This document shows, piece after piece, positions 8,201 through 17,283 of a stretch of DNA of 55,124 nt. Each line of letters opens with the position of its first letter. Within the stretch, counting starts at the first letter, position 1. The stretch lies in NCBI GenBank assembly GCA_051747385.1, contig JBNJGB010000041.1:1-55124 (forward strand), written 5' to 3'. Made by a program: the position numbers and the translations under genes. The notes under the pieces are model-generated. The model was not told the origin of the DNA. It saw nothing but the letters and a program-made list of their open reading frames with translations, and did not search any database. This DNA is from JBNJGB01 sp051747385 (GTDB lineage: Bacteria; Myxococcota_A; UBA9042; PHBI01; JACKFB01).

Positions 8201-10596
8201 AGCAGGACGTGGAGCAGCGCTTCCCGCAGATCGAGCAGTCCTACTTCCACGACCGCCTGCAGAAGGTCCGCGGGACCTGGATCGAGGACCTGGCGCTGAA
8301 CAACGAGATCATGTCCGCCGCGCCCGCCGTGGACCCGACCGGCGAGATGACCCAGGACGAGCTGATGCGTGAGCTGTCGCCGGCGTCCTGGGCCTCCAAG
8401 TACGCCATGCGGGAGGAGGAGAAGCGCCGGGAGTGGTTCAGCAAGCGCAACATGTACATGGCGGAGTTCGTGGACGACGCCCTGTTCGGGCTCGCCCAGG
8501 AGCTGAAGAACGAGGGCTACACCGATGAGCAGCTCCGGCTGGAGGTCTCCCGCCGCATCCTCCGCGGCGTGCTGGAGCACGAGGTGGGCCACACCATCGG
8601 CCTGCGACACAACTTCTCGGGCTCGACGGACGTCTTCAACTTCCACGACGAGTACTACTCGATCCGCGAGAGCGGGCCGATGCTCTGCCAGGCCGACGGC
8701 TGGTGCGACCAGGTCGCCGGCGAGGCGTGCGTCTTCCAGCAGTGCGGCGGGGACGACGACTGCGTCAGCGGCCTCTGCGTGGGCGGCGAGTGCGTCGCCC
8801 CGGCGAGCCAGGAGAACACGGATCTGGTGCCCACCGGCCTGTGCGGCAAGCCGGTCGCGGACACGACGTGCGCCAGCGACGACCAGTGCGGCGAGGGTCA
8901 GCTCTGCGATCCGAACTCGTCGCGCTGTCACGACGTGAAGGAGCAGATGCTCCCCCGCTCATGGATTACGGACAACGAGAAGAAGAACAAGCGGACGGAG
9001 TACCAGTACACGTCCATCATGGACTACGGCGGTCGCTTCAACAGCGACTTCCACGGCATGGGCAAGTACGACGCCGCCGCCATCCGCTTCGGCTACGGTC
9101 AGCTCGTGGATACCTACCGCGACACCTCGAAGCTCGAGCAGCGCGTCGAGGAGGCGGCCAGGAACACCGGCAGCCCGCGGAGCGAGGTGTCCTTCTACAT
9201 GAACACCGAGTTCTGGCCGACGCGGGGCACCGGCTTCTACCACCCCTTCAACTACCTCACGAACTACATCGGGGTGCAGGAGAACCTGGACCGCGTCCCA
9301 CGGCCCTACGAGCAGGTGAAGTTCCAGAAGGAGATGGTGGTCAACGATCGCCGCGAGTACCTGGATCTCGCCTACGTCGAGGTGCCCTACGCCATGTGCT
9401 CGGACGAGTATCGCGGCAACATGGGCTGCTACTACTTCGACATGGGCATCGACGCGGGCGAGATGGCCCGTCACGCCTGGGATCAGCTCGAGCAGTACTA
9501 CATCTTCGACGCCTTCAAGCGCGAGCGCCTGTATTACGGCCAGTACGGCAGCGCGTTCTCGTACTTCGGCCGCATCATGGACCGCTACCTGCGGGTCCTC
9601 GGCGACGTCGGCATGTACTACGGCTTCTACGAGGAGCTGCTGTTCCGCTACAGCTGGTACGAGAGCTGGAAGGACAGCCCGCTGGGCGGCCAGACCTACG
9701 AGCGGTCGGCGCGGAACGCCTTCGGCTGGCTCCAGGACATCGTGTCCTCGCCGGCCCCGGGCTCCTACGTCTACGACGACCTCGACGACTCCTACGTGAA
9801 CGTGGCCCTCGAGCCCGGCGTCAACGGCAGCGAGCTGGACATCCCGCTCGGCATCGGCCGCTATCCCTATACGCGGTTCGGCTACGAGCTGGGCTACACG
9901 TATGCGGAGCACCCCCTGTGGTTCGGCAGCTTCTGGGAGAAGATCGCCGCCCTGCTGACGCTCACCGACTCCACGGCCAACTTCGTGGACACGGCCGTGG
10001 GTGAGCAGCTCGACATCGGCGTCGGCACCTCCGTCGGCTACAACACGGTGTTCGCCGACCAGATGAACAGCTTCCTCGGCGGCATCATCGCCGACGAGCA
10101 GCCGCTGTACGCGGGCCGTGTCATCCAGGACAAGTACACGCGCCCGTCGGTGGCCATGAAGCAGTCCCTGGGCGAGACGGTCGAGCCCGCGCTGAACAAC
10201 TTCACCCTGAAGCTGTACGCGGCGCTCTTCGGCCTGGCCTACCTGCCGGCCGGCTTCGACCCGCAGTTCATCGACAACACCGCCGTGTTCCTCGAGGACG
10301 AGGCGAGCTACTACGAGCACGCGAACGAGCCCGGCATCACCGAGCATCGCTTCGAGGATCCCATCGGCGGCAAGGTCTACGTCGCCTACGGGAGCAACTA
10401 TGGGGAGTTCGGCTCCACCCGGATCTCCGCGGGCGCCGCCCTCGTCGACGAGGCACGGAGCCTCGCAGACGCCTGGGAGGAGGCCACCGGGGAGGAGCGG
10501 CTCGCTCTCGAGCGGCGCATGTCGGACGTCCGCGAGGTCCTCGACGTGCTCCGCGGCCTCAACCAGATCTACGGCGCCAGCACGCTGGGCTTCTAG
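5290..10596 (+). CDS. Giant Cys-rich lipoprotein with metzincin zinc-protease site
   Basis: The product (1768 aa) starts at ATG 5290, 7 nt after GGAGG; a GTG three bases earlier is possible. The signal ends in LPLAGAC, so it is a lipoprotein, probably displayed outside. Landmarks: Cys-rich modules around residues 335-365 and 415-495; DUF4397-like beta segments (about 536-650, AYVRFVHAAPDA and RGVRFIHAAA); the zinc helix HEVGHTIGLRHN at 1097-1108; and a Met-turn SIMDYG with Met1244. HExxHxxGxxH plus the Met-turn identifies a metzincin related to the bacterial Met-zincin (PF16313/DUF5117) group. A second Cys-rich patch (about 1130-1215) is inserted between zinc helix and Met-turn. It lies 47 nt upstream of a paralogue. 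The substrate is unknown. Confidence 0.88.
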   Translation: MNALLSPRPLRRYLAVALAVILLPLAGACVEDVGLVNRTNSDKIDKQLLGGVWIYAQTTVDAPYSTAMSFTGETNFGGSAKIVFDVQEDKLIAYPVVEAVDGTEDGYKFTKIRKYWDPDARDEFVEMYVAQPIAVWPIESHYDVIRKYNSYNGAQTNEVVENTTDRPWYERDFIRVAWHDQKIGQFFYELAGDQGTDSYFVGQDKQGQPDQMTLDLDGGYLDYVVRSQVAPRGQTRCSIFGLSPYDCAEAEVRVRHSFRKLDPERDYEPLRYHNNEHQDKFGYFLTERNAWDEDWGPSYEGKVSYANRWNLWEDNFTYEQPTDADGNPLDIPCTADWECDEAGGERCQKTNSWFEEGYCAKPVPRPFSQRTLRPVVYHLNADWHPDYMADAYASAEGWNEIFRDTVAWMLFFEERGELDVRACEVDADCAVQGLVADRNVPVTYDGLPCHGDAECSSGFCGSSGYCAETRTCGAGTPCAVGQACQGGVCVEDGQQVERKLDVTATRGSSVIYYGGGSLLTHDNFSNAMLSGLGNSNAYVRFVHAAPDAGDLGLTVNGANLPGGAFDTERDYDPADPATGPFVAAVPAGTGLEFTVTAGGAQVATKKADLVAKNSYTVVYNGEDVLVFGESFNNSRRGVRFIHAAANEGPMDAGLAGVRISQEMSYRDVTSYENIAGATQRATISRAGSRGDITCHMDEGVGRCVGWGSELTQEDLDRKRQIKQSLPDLFLICQNRYDEFEATDQANIQAAAQTQAGILEGEPDRDGGYYGDAWYTQKLEDGGYYNPCGDPELVPHPTEMKRIGDIRYSFFYWVNEAMRAGPLGYGPSIADPDTGQIISATANIYGGALHTYGQWAADLIDLVSGDLSMDDVVTGRWIREYLDNRVEPDEPETATVYGGLSNAEPIEATEPMNGDLDPEVGLAEDAASMHGRTDLTSKLAEAPLAGRAPVRMPEDYEFPEIMDYMRHPQKLKQDVEQRFPQIEQSYFHDRLQKVRGTWIEDLALNNEIMSAAPAVDPTGEMTQDELMRELSPASWASKYAMREEEKRREWFSKRNMYMAEFVDDALFGLAQELKNEGYTDEQLRLEVSRRILRGVLEHEVGHTIGLRHNFSGSTDVFNFHDEYYSIRESGPMLCQADGWCDQVAGEACVFQQCGGDDDCVSGLCVGGECVAPASQENTDLVPTGLCGKPVADTTCASDDQCGEGQLCDPNSSRCHDVKEQMLPRSWITDNEKKNKRTEYQYTSIMDYGGRFNSDFHGMGKYDAAAIRFGYGQLVDTYRDTSKLEQRVEEAARNTGSPRSEVSFYMNTEFWPTRGTGFYHPFNYLTNYIGVQENLDRVPRPYEQVKFQKEMVVNDRREYLDLAYVEVPYAMCSDEYRGNMGCYYFDMGIDAGEMARHAWDQLEQYYIFDAFKRERLYYGQYGSAFSYFGRIMDRYLRVLGDVGMYYGFYEELLFRYSWYESWKDSPLGGQTYERSARNAFGWLQDIVSSPAPGSYVYDDLDDSYVNVALEPGVNGSELDIPLGIGRYPYTRFGYELGYTYAEHPLWFGSFWEKIAALLTLTDSTANFVDTAVGEQLDIGVGTSVGYNTVFADQMNSFLGGIIADEQPLYAGRVIQDKYTRPSVAMKQSLGETVEPALNNFTLKLYAALFGLAYLPAGFDPQFIDNTAVFLEDEASYYEHANEPGITEHRFEDPIGGKVYVAYGSNYGEFGSTRISAGAALVDEARSLADAWEEATGEERLALERRMSDVREVLDVLRGLNQIYGASTLGF

Positions 10597-10643
10597 GGAG
10601 ACCGGAGATGAAGCTCAGCACGCGAACGAAGGGAGAGACCACG

Positions 10644-13600
10644 ATGGATCGGATCCACGAGCGTACGAAGGCGCTGCTCCGGCTGGCGGCCGCGGTGGGG
10701 CTCGCGACGACCATGCTGCTCGGCGCCTGCGCCGACCCCGAGGACATCGACCGCACGCAGCCGGACCTCCTGTCGAAGGAGGACTTCCAGGGCGAGTGGT
10801 ACGTCCTCGACACGGTCGTGCGCGCCCCGTACGCGTCCTCGCGGGCCTTCCCGGGCCTCCAGGGCGACCTGCAGCGTGGCGTGTGGGAGATCGAGAAGGA
10901 CTACCTCATCTTCTACCGGACCTACGAGTTCATCGAGGGGCTCGAGCAGCAGGGCATCAAGAGCGACACGGACACGCCGCTCCTCGACGAGGAGGGCAAC
11001 CCGGTCACCTACGACAAGACCCTGCCCGACGGCTCCACGGTGGAGGCGACCCGGTATGTCTACCGGAGCACGCCGCTGGCGCGCTACGCGATCGCGGGCC
11101 ACTACGACGTCCGCCGGGAGTACAACCCGCTGACCGGCGAGGAGGGGAACGTCATCGTCGAGGACTCCTCCGAGAAGTTCTGGTGGGAGCGCGACCACAT
11201 GCGGGTGGAGCTCGGGACGGACCACGCCCTGAACCTCTCGCGGCTGTGGCAGACGTGGGCGCCCGGCAGCTACGCCAGCGTCTACGAGGGCGAGACCGGA
11301 CCGGACGGCGTCGCCCTGCAGACGAGCGAGGACGGTCAGTACATGGACTTCGTGACGCGCCACATCTGGGAGGCGCCGCGGAGCTACCTGCAGGGTTGGG
11401 GCTTCGTCCCCACGTGCCTGTTCTTCCCCTGGTACACGGGCGCGTACTTCGAGTGCGACACGGAGGAGTACCACATCCGGACGAGCTTCATGCGCGTGCC
11501 GGAGGACAACTCCTACGAGCCGCTCCAGTACAGCGACCACATGCTGGGCAAGTTCGGCTACTACCGGTCGTCCCGCGGCGACTGGGACAAGTTCCACGGC
11601 CTGACCTACTCCGACGCGGAGCGCAACATCCGCCGCTTCCGCATCTGGGAGGAGTTCATCGAGGCCGAGGACGGCAGCCTCGACTACGCCAACATGACCC
11701 CGAAGCCCATCGTCTACTACCTCTCCGAGGACTTCCCCCGGGAGCTGATCGGCGGGGCGCTGGACCTGGCGGACCAGTGGAACGAGCCGTTCGTCGAGGT
11801 GGTGCGCGCCCTGCACGACCCGAGCTGGGAGGGCCGCATGTTCGTCCTCTGCGAGAACAACAACGCGGAGGTCGAGGAGATCCTGGCGGAGGACCCGGAC
11901 GCGGTGCTCGCGGAGACGGATCCCGAGTACTGCGAGGACATGGACGAGCCGAAGCGCATGGGGGACATGCGCTATCACCAGCTCGTGAGCGTCAACGACC
12001 CCATCCAGTATGGCCTGTACGGCTACGGGCCGATGCACTCGGATCCGATCACCGGCGAGATCGTCCAGGCCAACGCCTTCAACTACACGGCGAACATGCG
12101 CCTGGGCGCCCGCAACGCCATGGACATGATCGAGTACGAGGCGGGGGTGCAGACGTTCAAGGACATCACCGACGCCGAGCACATCATCGCCGACGTGAAG
12201 GCCGACGCCCTGAAGAACACCCAGGGCGAGCCCAGCCGGACCGGCGAGGTGGAGCAGGCCAGGCAGGTGGCCGCGGGGGTCGTGCCGGCGAACGTGGAGC
12301 AGCGTCTGTCGACCCAGGGCATCCGGTCCACGGACGTGAACCTGGCCCGGGCCGGGATGTCCCGCCTGAAGGGCGCCCAGGACTTCGACTTCATCTGGAA
12401 GAACGCCGACATGGCGGCCCTGGCCGGCCTGCCGGTGGACGACCTGCAGAACGTGCAGGACCCGGACGGCTTCCTGAAGTCCCTGGTCCACCCGTCGAAC
12501 ATGGCCTCCGAGGACTGGATGCTGTGGGGCCACGACCAGGACACCAGGCATGGCCAGGAGGCCATGTGCATGGGCAAGTTCTTCGACGACACGTTCCGCG
12601 GCGTCGGGCTCCAGTACAAGCCGGAGTACGACCAGGCGGTGTGCGAGGGGCTCCGCGGGCGTGACGATCTGATCTTCGACTTCTCCGTGTTCAACGAGCC
12701 CGGCGCGGCCTGCGACGGCGACGCGAGCGCGTGCGGCGACGACCAGGTCTGCACCTTCCTCGACCAGGGAGAGGTGTCGGGCGAGTACTGCGTCACGCCG
12801 TGCAGCACCCGGGTCCTGCTCCAGCAGCTCCGGGACGAGATCCGGCGCGTCAACCAGATCAACACCTCGGTCTACTGGGATCCCAACGCCCTGTACGAGC
12901 CGGTCAAGGACGAGCGCGTCCGCAAGAGCCAGCTCGCGGCCCGCGAGATCATCGAGGACGTCCGCGAGCGCATCTTCTGGCAGGTCTTCGACCGCATCTG
13001 GTCGACGGTGGCCATCCACGAGGTCGGCCACAACGTGGGCCTGCGCCACAACTTCGCCTCCTCGACGGACGCCCTGAACTTCTTCCCCGAGTACTGGGAC
13101 CTGAAGGGCTTCGTGGGCGAGGACGGGAAGTGGCACCCGAAGAACCTCTGGAAGGACGACACGGACGAGCAGGTCGCCGCGCGGATCCGCGAGTACCAGC
13201 AGAGCTCCATCATGGAGTACGGCAGCGGGTTCAACTCCGCGTGGCAGGGGCTCGGCGCCTACGACCACGCCGCCGTCCACTTCGGCTACGGCCAGCTCGT
13301 GGAGGTCTTCTCCACGCCGCCGGACCTGACGGAGCTGCAGGACTACATGGCGGAGCCGGAGGACGATCAGCCGACCAACTACCCGGCGTCGGTGGTCCGC
13401 CGCGAGGCCCCGCTGGCTCAGGCGCTCCGGAAGGTCCACCACACGGCCTATCCGAACGTCTTCGGATCCGTGGACACCATGCAGGACCGCAAGCTGGTCC
13501 ACTGGCGTGACGTGGTGGCCTACGAGCAGAGCGGGTCGGGCGCGATCGTGCCGAAGGAGTGCGACGCGTTCGACGACCCGTACGACTCCAGCGTCTGTGG

Positions 13601-15008
13601 AGAGGCGGGCTCGTACTGCCAGCCGTTCCCGACGGGCTTCTACTGCACCAAGCCGGACATGGTGGAGGTGCCGTTCCGCTTCTGCTCCGACGAGTACGCG
13701 GCGACGGAGCCCTACTGCCAGCGCCGGGACGAGGGCGCCGACACCTTCGAGATCGTCAACAACAGCATCGACGACTACGAGGAGTACTGGCCCTTCGTCG
13801 GCTACAGGCGGGACAACGACCTGTTCAACCCGTCGACGGGCTACTGGCGCTACGTGATGGGCAGCCAGCTCGAGTGGCGCAAGCAGTTCGAGCACTGGGC
13901 CTACAACTTCGCCCGCTACAACCAGAACGACTGGTGGGAGAAGAAGTTCGGCGTGCCTTGGCACATGGACGTCAACGGCGGCCTGGCGGCCACCATCGCG
14001 GCCAAGCAGATCTTCGAGTACATGGCCAACATCCTCGGGCGCCCGAACGACTCCTACTACGGCTGGAACGTCGACAAGGAGCAGTACGAGCCGGTCGTCC
14101 TCGACGGCGCGGACCAGTACACGAACTTCTTCCAGGTCCGCGAGGATCGCGGCGGCCGGCCCATGTACCCGAGCTACGACTACGACGGGTACCTGTACAC
14201 GCCGGCCCGGGCGGGCACCATCTACGACCGTCTGGCGGCCATCCAGCTCATGACCTATCCGCAGATGATCTTCGTCCAGGGCACGGACACCACCTACGAC
14301 ATCCGCCGGTTCTCGATGAGCTTCGCGGAGATCTGGCCCCAGCGGATGCAGAACATCCTGGCGGCGCTGCTCACCAGCGAGCCGGCGGCCTACGGCTGGT
14401 GCGTCGAGCACAACGGCCCCGGCCCGAACGTCGACGGCAACGGCGATCCCATCGGCGTGAAGCCGCGCATCTGGTTCGGCAGCGAGGCGGAGCTGGACGA
14501 CTACTACGCGGACGAGAACTGCGTCCCGATGCAGCCCGAGCCGCGGTACAGCTTCCCGACCACGCAGTACCGGCTGCCGGCCCTGGCGATGGTCTACGGC
14601 GTGGGCTACATGAGCCAGGCCTTCGACCGGACCTTCGTGGACCGGACGCGCCTGTGGCTCGAGGGCGAGGGCGCCGACGTGAGCATCTCCCCGGAGTTCG
14701 AGACCATCGAGTACACCGACCCGCTGTCGGGCAAGGTCTACACGGCGGGCTACGACCCGGCGGAGTTCGACCCGACGGTGAAGATGGACGCCCGCGAGAT
14801 GGTGCCGTCCTACGACATCGCACCCCACGGCCACGTCTACTGGCCGGCGGCGCGCCTGCTGGCGCTGGCCAACCAGTACAAGGCCGACCTCGAGACCGGC
14901 ACCGGCGGCCTGAACGCCGACAGCTACAAGCGCAGCGCGCTGCAGCAGCTCGTGGGCCGGCTGGAGATCATCCGCGGCCTCTACCGCCGGATGGACTTCG
15001 GCTACTGA
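10644..15008 (+). CDS. Second giant lipoprotein metzincin (paralogue)
   Basis: The product is 1454 aa from ATG 10644, preceded by GGGAGA at 7 nt; an in-frame ATG at 10608 would add 12 residues. Starting at 10644 gives a compact lipoprotein signal ending TTMLLGAC. The zinc helix is HEVGHNVGLRHN at 792-803 and the Met-turn SSIMEYG has Met857, so all metzincin ligands are present and the spacing is short. It aligns with the preceding protein along most of its length (the start motifs YVLDTVVRAPYAS and YAQTTVDAPYST, and C-terminal DPLSGKVYTAG against DPIGGKVYVAY), with fewer Cys modules. An efficient terminator follows at 15033. The two are likely a tandem duplication and co-expressed. Confidence 0.88.
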   Translation: MDRIHERTKALLRLAAAVGLATTMLLGACADPEDIDRTQPDLLSKEDFQGEWYVLDTVVRAPYASSRAFPGLQGDLQRGVWEIEKDYLIFYRTYEFIEGLEQQGIKSDTDTPLLDEEGNPVTYDKTLPDGSTVEATRYVYRSTPLARYAIAGHYDVRREYNPLTGEEGNVIVEDSSEKFWWERDHMRVELGTDHALNLSRLWQTWAPGSYASVYEGETGPDGVALQTSEDGQYMDFVTRHIWEAPRSYLQGWGFVPTCLFFPWYTGAYFECDTEEYHIRTSFMRVPEDNSYEPLQYSDHMLGKFGYYRSSRGDWDKFHGLTYSDAERNIRRFRIWEEFIEAEDGSLDYANMTPKPIVYYLSEDFPRELIGGALDLADQWNEPFVEVVRALHDPSWEGRMFVLCENNNAEVEEILAEDPDAVLAETDPEYCEDMDEPKRMGDMRYHQLVSVNDPIQYGLYGYGPMHSDPITGEIVQANAFNYTANMRLGARNAMDMIEYEAGVQTFKDITDAEHIIADVKADALKNTQGEPSRTGEVEQARQVAAGVVPANVEQRLSTQGIRSTDVNLARAGMSRLKGAQDFDFIWKNADMAALAGLPVDDLQNVQDPDGFLKSLVHPSNMASEDWMLWGHDQDTRHGQEAMCMGKFFDDTFRGVGLQYKPEYDQAVCEGLRGRDDLIFDFSVFNEPGAACDGDASACGDDQVCTFLDQGEVSGEYCVTPCSTRVLLQQLRDEIRRVNQINTSVYWDPNALYEPVKDERVRKSQLAAREIIEDVRERIFWQVFDRIWSTVAIHEVGHNVGLRHNFASSTDALNFFPEYWDLKGFVGEDGKWHPKNLWKDDTDEQVAARIREYQQSSIMEYGSGFNSAWQGLGAYDHAAVHFGYGQLVEVFSTPPDLTELQDYMAEPEDDQPTNYPASVVRREAPLAQALRKVHHTAYPNVFGSVDTMQDRKLVHWRDVVAYEQSGSGAIVPKECDAFDDPYDSSVCGEAGSYCQPFPTGFYCTKPDMVEVPFRFCSDEYAATEPYCQRRDEGADTFEIVNNSIDDYEEYWPFVGYRRDNDLFNPSTGYWRYVMGSQLEWRKQFEHWAYNFARYNQNDWWEKKFGVPWHMDVNGGLAATIAAKQIFEYMANILGRPNDSYYGWNVDKEQYEPVVLDGADQYTNFFQVREDRGGRPMYPSYDYDGYLYTPARAGTIYDRLAAIQLMTYPQMIFVQGTDTTYDIRRFSMSFAEIWPQRMQNILAALLTSEPAAYGWCVEHNGPGPNVDGNGDPIGVKPRIWFGSEAELDDYYADENCVPMQPEPRYSFPTTQYRLPALAMVYGVGYMSQAFDRTFVDRTRLWLEGEGADVSISPEFETIEYTDPLSGKVYTAGYDPAEFDPTVKMDAREMVPSYDIAPHGHVYWPAARLLALANQYKADLETGTGGLNADSYKRSALQQLVGRLEIIRGLYRRMDFGY

Positions 15009-15032
15009 GCCTCTCCGACCGACCCGAACGAG

Positions 15033-15066
15033 GCCCCGCTTCTCCCCGGAGAGGCGGGGCTTTTTT
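15033..15066 (+). terminator. Rho-independent terminator
   Basis: The left arm GCCCCGCTTCTCC pairs with GGAGAGGCGGGGC (one G-U pair), followed directly by six T (15061-15066). It lies 25 nt after the stop of the second metzincin and ends that transcription unit. Confidence 0.9.
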
Positions 15067-15167
15067 CGTCTCAGACGCCCGCGGTGAATCACCGCTCAAG
15101 GTCGGGTACGGCTGATCCGTTTCATGGGTTGGCGGCGTTCCAGACCGTGCCGTCAGGAGGGGACGAC

Positions 15168-15527
15168 ATGATGCTGCGACGTAGACGTACGACCGAGGTG
15201 CTCGCCACGGCGCCCGTGGTGAACCGGGGCGGCGGTGAGATCGCCCGCGTGGGAGACCGCGTGGAGGTGGCCCCGACGCCCCTGGGCGTACGCGTGGCCC
15301 GCGGCCCGTGGGAGGCCTGGGTGACCACGGAGTTCGCCGCCGAGCACCTGCGGCTCCGGACCAGCGGCGAGCCCGTCGGGGACGCCGTAGCCCTGCTGGA
15401 GGCGCTCCTGAGCCGCGCCCCCGGCCCGGAGATCCGACGCGTGATGGTGGACCTGAACGACCGGGTCATCGAGATGCTGGACGCCCGCGAGGCCGCCGCC
15501 GACACTCCCGGCGTGGACGCCGCCTAG
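15168..15527 (+). CDS. Small conserved-looking protein of unknown function
   Basis: The product (119 aa) starts at ATG 15168, after an AGGAGGGG ribosome site; a second ATG follows at once. The basic N terminus (LRRRR) precedes a short beta-rich stretch (EIARVGDRVEVAP, GVRVARGPWEAWVTT) and a helical C-terminal half (VGDAVALLEALLSRA, VMVDLNDRVIEMLDAREAA). I do not recognise the family. It lies between the metzincin terminator and the flagellar block and faces the PilZ gene. Its last 17 codons form the first part of a 184-bp tandem repeat, so the gene end has been copied downstream several times. Confidence 0.7.
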   Translation: MMLRRRRTTEVLATAPVVNRGGGEIARVGDRVEVAPTPLGVRVARGPWEAWVTTEFAAEHLRLRTSGEPVGDAVALLEALLSRAPGPEIRRVMVDLNDRVIEMLDAREAAADTPGVDAA

Positions 15528-16330
15528 GTTGCGCCCACGCGCCGCGCAGGGAAGCCTCGCGCAAAGCCGCGAAGACGCCAAGGCAACGGGTCCACGACAG
15601 GCCCGATGGCCCCTGGTCCCACCTGCTCGCTGGTAGGAACAGCATGCCGGCAATCAGATGCTGGACGCCCGCGAGGCCGCCGCCACTCCCGGCGTGGACG
15701 CCGCCTAGGTTGCGCCCACGCGCCGCGCAGGGAAGCCTCGCGCAAAGCCGCGAAGACGCCAAGGCAACGGGTCCACGACAGGCCCGATGGCCCCTGGTCC
15801 CNNNNNNNNNNNNNNNNNNNNNNNNNNNNNNNNNNNNNNNNNNNNNNNNNNNNNNNNNNNNNNNNNNNNNNNNNNNNNNNNNNNNNNNNNNNNNNNNNNN
15901 NTCCACGACAGGCCCGATGGCCCCTGGTCCCACCTGCTCGCTGGTAGGAACAGCATGCCGGCAATCAGATGCTGGACGCCCGCGAGGCCGCCGCCGACAC
16001 TCCCGGTGTGGACGCTGCCTAGGTTGCGCCCACGCGCCGCGCAGGGAAGCCTCGCGCAAAGCCGCGAAGACGCCAAGGCAACGGGTCCACGACAGGCCCG
16101 ATGGCCCCTGGTCCCACCTGCTCGCTGGTAGGAACAGCATGCCGGCAATCAGATGCTGGACGCCCGCGAGGCCGCCGCCGACACTCCCGGTGTGGACGCT
16201 GCCTAGGTTGCGCCCACGCGCCGCGCAGGGAATCTCGCGCAAAGCCGCGAAGACGCCAAGGCAACGGGTCCACGACAGGCCCGATGGCCCCTGGTCCACC
16301 TGCTCGCTGGTAAGAACAGCATGCCGGCAG
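15474..16330. repeat. 184-bp tandem repeat array copying a gene 3' end
   Basis: Unit starts are at 15474, 15658, 15969 and 16153; both measurable distances are 184 bp. Each unit holds the last 17 codons plus stop of the gene at 15168, then about 130 bp of noncoding flank including a GCCGCGAAGACGCCAAGGC core of the dispersed CGCCAAGG family. Unit 2 lacks 3 bp (GAC) and runs into the N gap; the last unit has small deletions and diverges near 16330. The true copy number is unknown because of the gap. The region 16331-16465 holds another CGCCAAGG-family core (about 16420-16445) and no gene. Confidence 0.9.
15802..15901. other. Assembly gap (100 N) inside tandem array
   Basis: Exactly 100 N. The 30 bases just left of the gap are repeated just right of it, as expected for a break inside a tandem array. 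Confidence 0.99.
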
Positions 16331-16465
16331 TCTCTGGGCGGCGAGAGCGCTCCATCGGCGGTCGTCGTCCCGCGGGCGCTGGGTGGCTCGCCTCCCGGAG
16401 GGTCGCCGCGCCGGCCCTTCGCGTCTTGGCGGCTTGGCGCGAGGCCACCGACGACGCGGGAGGGG

Positions 16466-17185
16466 TCAGTCGGCGGGCCTCAGGTGGCGCGTGCGGAGCA
16501 TCTCCCGCTGGCGCCGCATGATGTAGTCCCGCAGGCGGTCCTGGGCCTCGTCGAAGTGCACCGTGCGGAACGCGTCCAGGTCGAGGCCCAGCCGGATGCC
16601 CTCGTCGTGCCCGGTGCGGTGGCGGATGTGGGCGCTGAAGACCACCGGCCGGGGGCTGGTGGCAAGGTGGAGGCCCAGCTCCACCTCGTCGCCGATCTGC
16701 GCCTCCCGGCCTCGCTCCTCCGGCACGACCACGGCGGCCCCGGTCACGGACAGGTCAAGCACCCGGGCCTCCTCGCGACCCGCGCGGACGGGGCCGGACA
16801 GCTCCACCCGGACGGGGAGGGTCGGGGACGGTCGGACACGGTAGGCGTTGCGACGGTTGAAGATGCGCCCGAGGCCGCCGTCGACCAGCGTCCGGAAGGC
16901 GTCCTGGTCCAGGTAGCGCACGCTGATGCGCCGGAGGTCGTCGACCCGGCGGTCCTGCTCCACGTGGCCGGCGGCCTCGTGCTCGCCGCCCACGGCTGCG
17001 CCCCGAAGCACGAGCCGCACCCGGCTGCCGGCCTCCGCCGCGGGCGTCCCCCTGTGGTCGCAGAGGATGGTCACGCCGTGCGCCCCGATGTCCACGAGCT
17101 GGCCCTCGGCCGTCCGGCCGTCCGGCAGGTGCAGGACCGCGTCGACGACCGGCTGTTCACTCCGGGATGGAGCGGCGGAGCTCAT
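16466..17185 (-). CDS. PilZ-domain protein, probable c-di-GMP receptor
   Basis: The product (239 aa) has a C-terminal PilZ domain with both c-di-GMP binding signatures: RxxxR at 112-116 (RNAYR) and DxSxxG at 144-149 (DLSVTG). The N-terminal half (VDIGAHGVTI, a strand-rich segment) looks like a diverged second PilZ/YcgR-N-like domain. That layout is that of YcgR-type flagellar brakes, which bind c-di-GMP and slow or stop the motor. The gene follows flgL by 98 nt on the same strand, which supports a flagellar role; a brake function is inferred. ATG start, with GAGGT 6 nt upstream. Confidence 0.85.
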   Translation of the reverse strand: MSSAAPSRSEQPVVDAVLHLPDGRTAEGQLVDIGAHGVTILCDHRGTPAAEAGSRVRLVLRGAAVGGEHEAAGHVEQDRRVDDLRRISVRYLDQDAFRTLVDGGLGRIFNRRNAYRVRPSPTLPVRVELSGPVRAGREEARVLDLSVTGAAVVVPEERGREAQIGDEVELGLHLATSPRPVVFSAHIRHRTGHDEGIRLGLDLDAFRTVHFDEAQDRLRDYIMRRQREMLRTRHLRPAD

Positions 17186-17224
17186 GTGCGCACCTCGTAC
17201 CCGCGGCGTTCCCCTCGAACTCCG

Positions 17225-17252
17225 CTCCTACCAGCCGGGCGGAGCCTGTCAA
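17225..17252 (-). promoter_or_regulatory. Candidate sigma-70-type promoter for PilZ gene
   Basis: On the minus strand TTGACA (17252-17247) is followed after 16 nt by TAGGAG (17230-17225), about 40 nt before the PilZ ATG. It would allow the PilZ gene to be expressed apart from the flg operon. Confidence 0.3.
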
Positions 17253-17283
17253 CTTGATCGGGGGCGGGTGCGTGGTTGGACGG

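Noticed and set aside
5185..15092. Very long minus-strand open frames opposite the two metzincin genes
   Set aside because: GC-rich antisense frames; composition (Arg/Val/Leu/Ala/Gly runs) and absence of motifs show they are shadows of the real genes.
15090..15120. Sigma-28-type promoter (CTCAAG ... GCTGATCC) before the gene at 15168
   Set aside because: The -35 to -10 spacing is about 4 nt short of the FliA consensus.
15308..17257. Long frames across the tandem array and N gap
   Set aside because: They run through 100 N and repeated noncoding DNA; no real protein.
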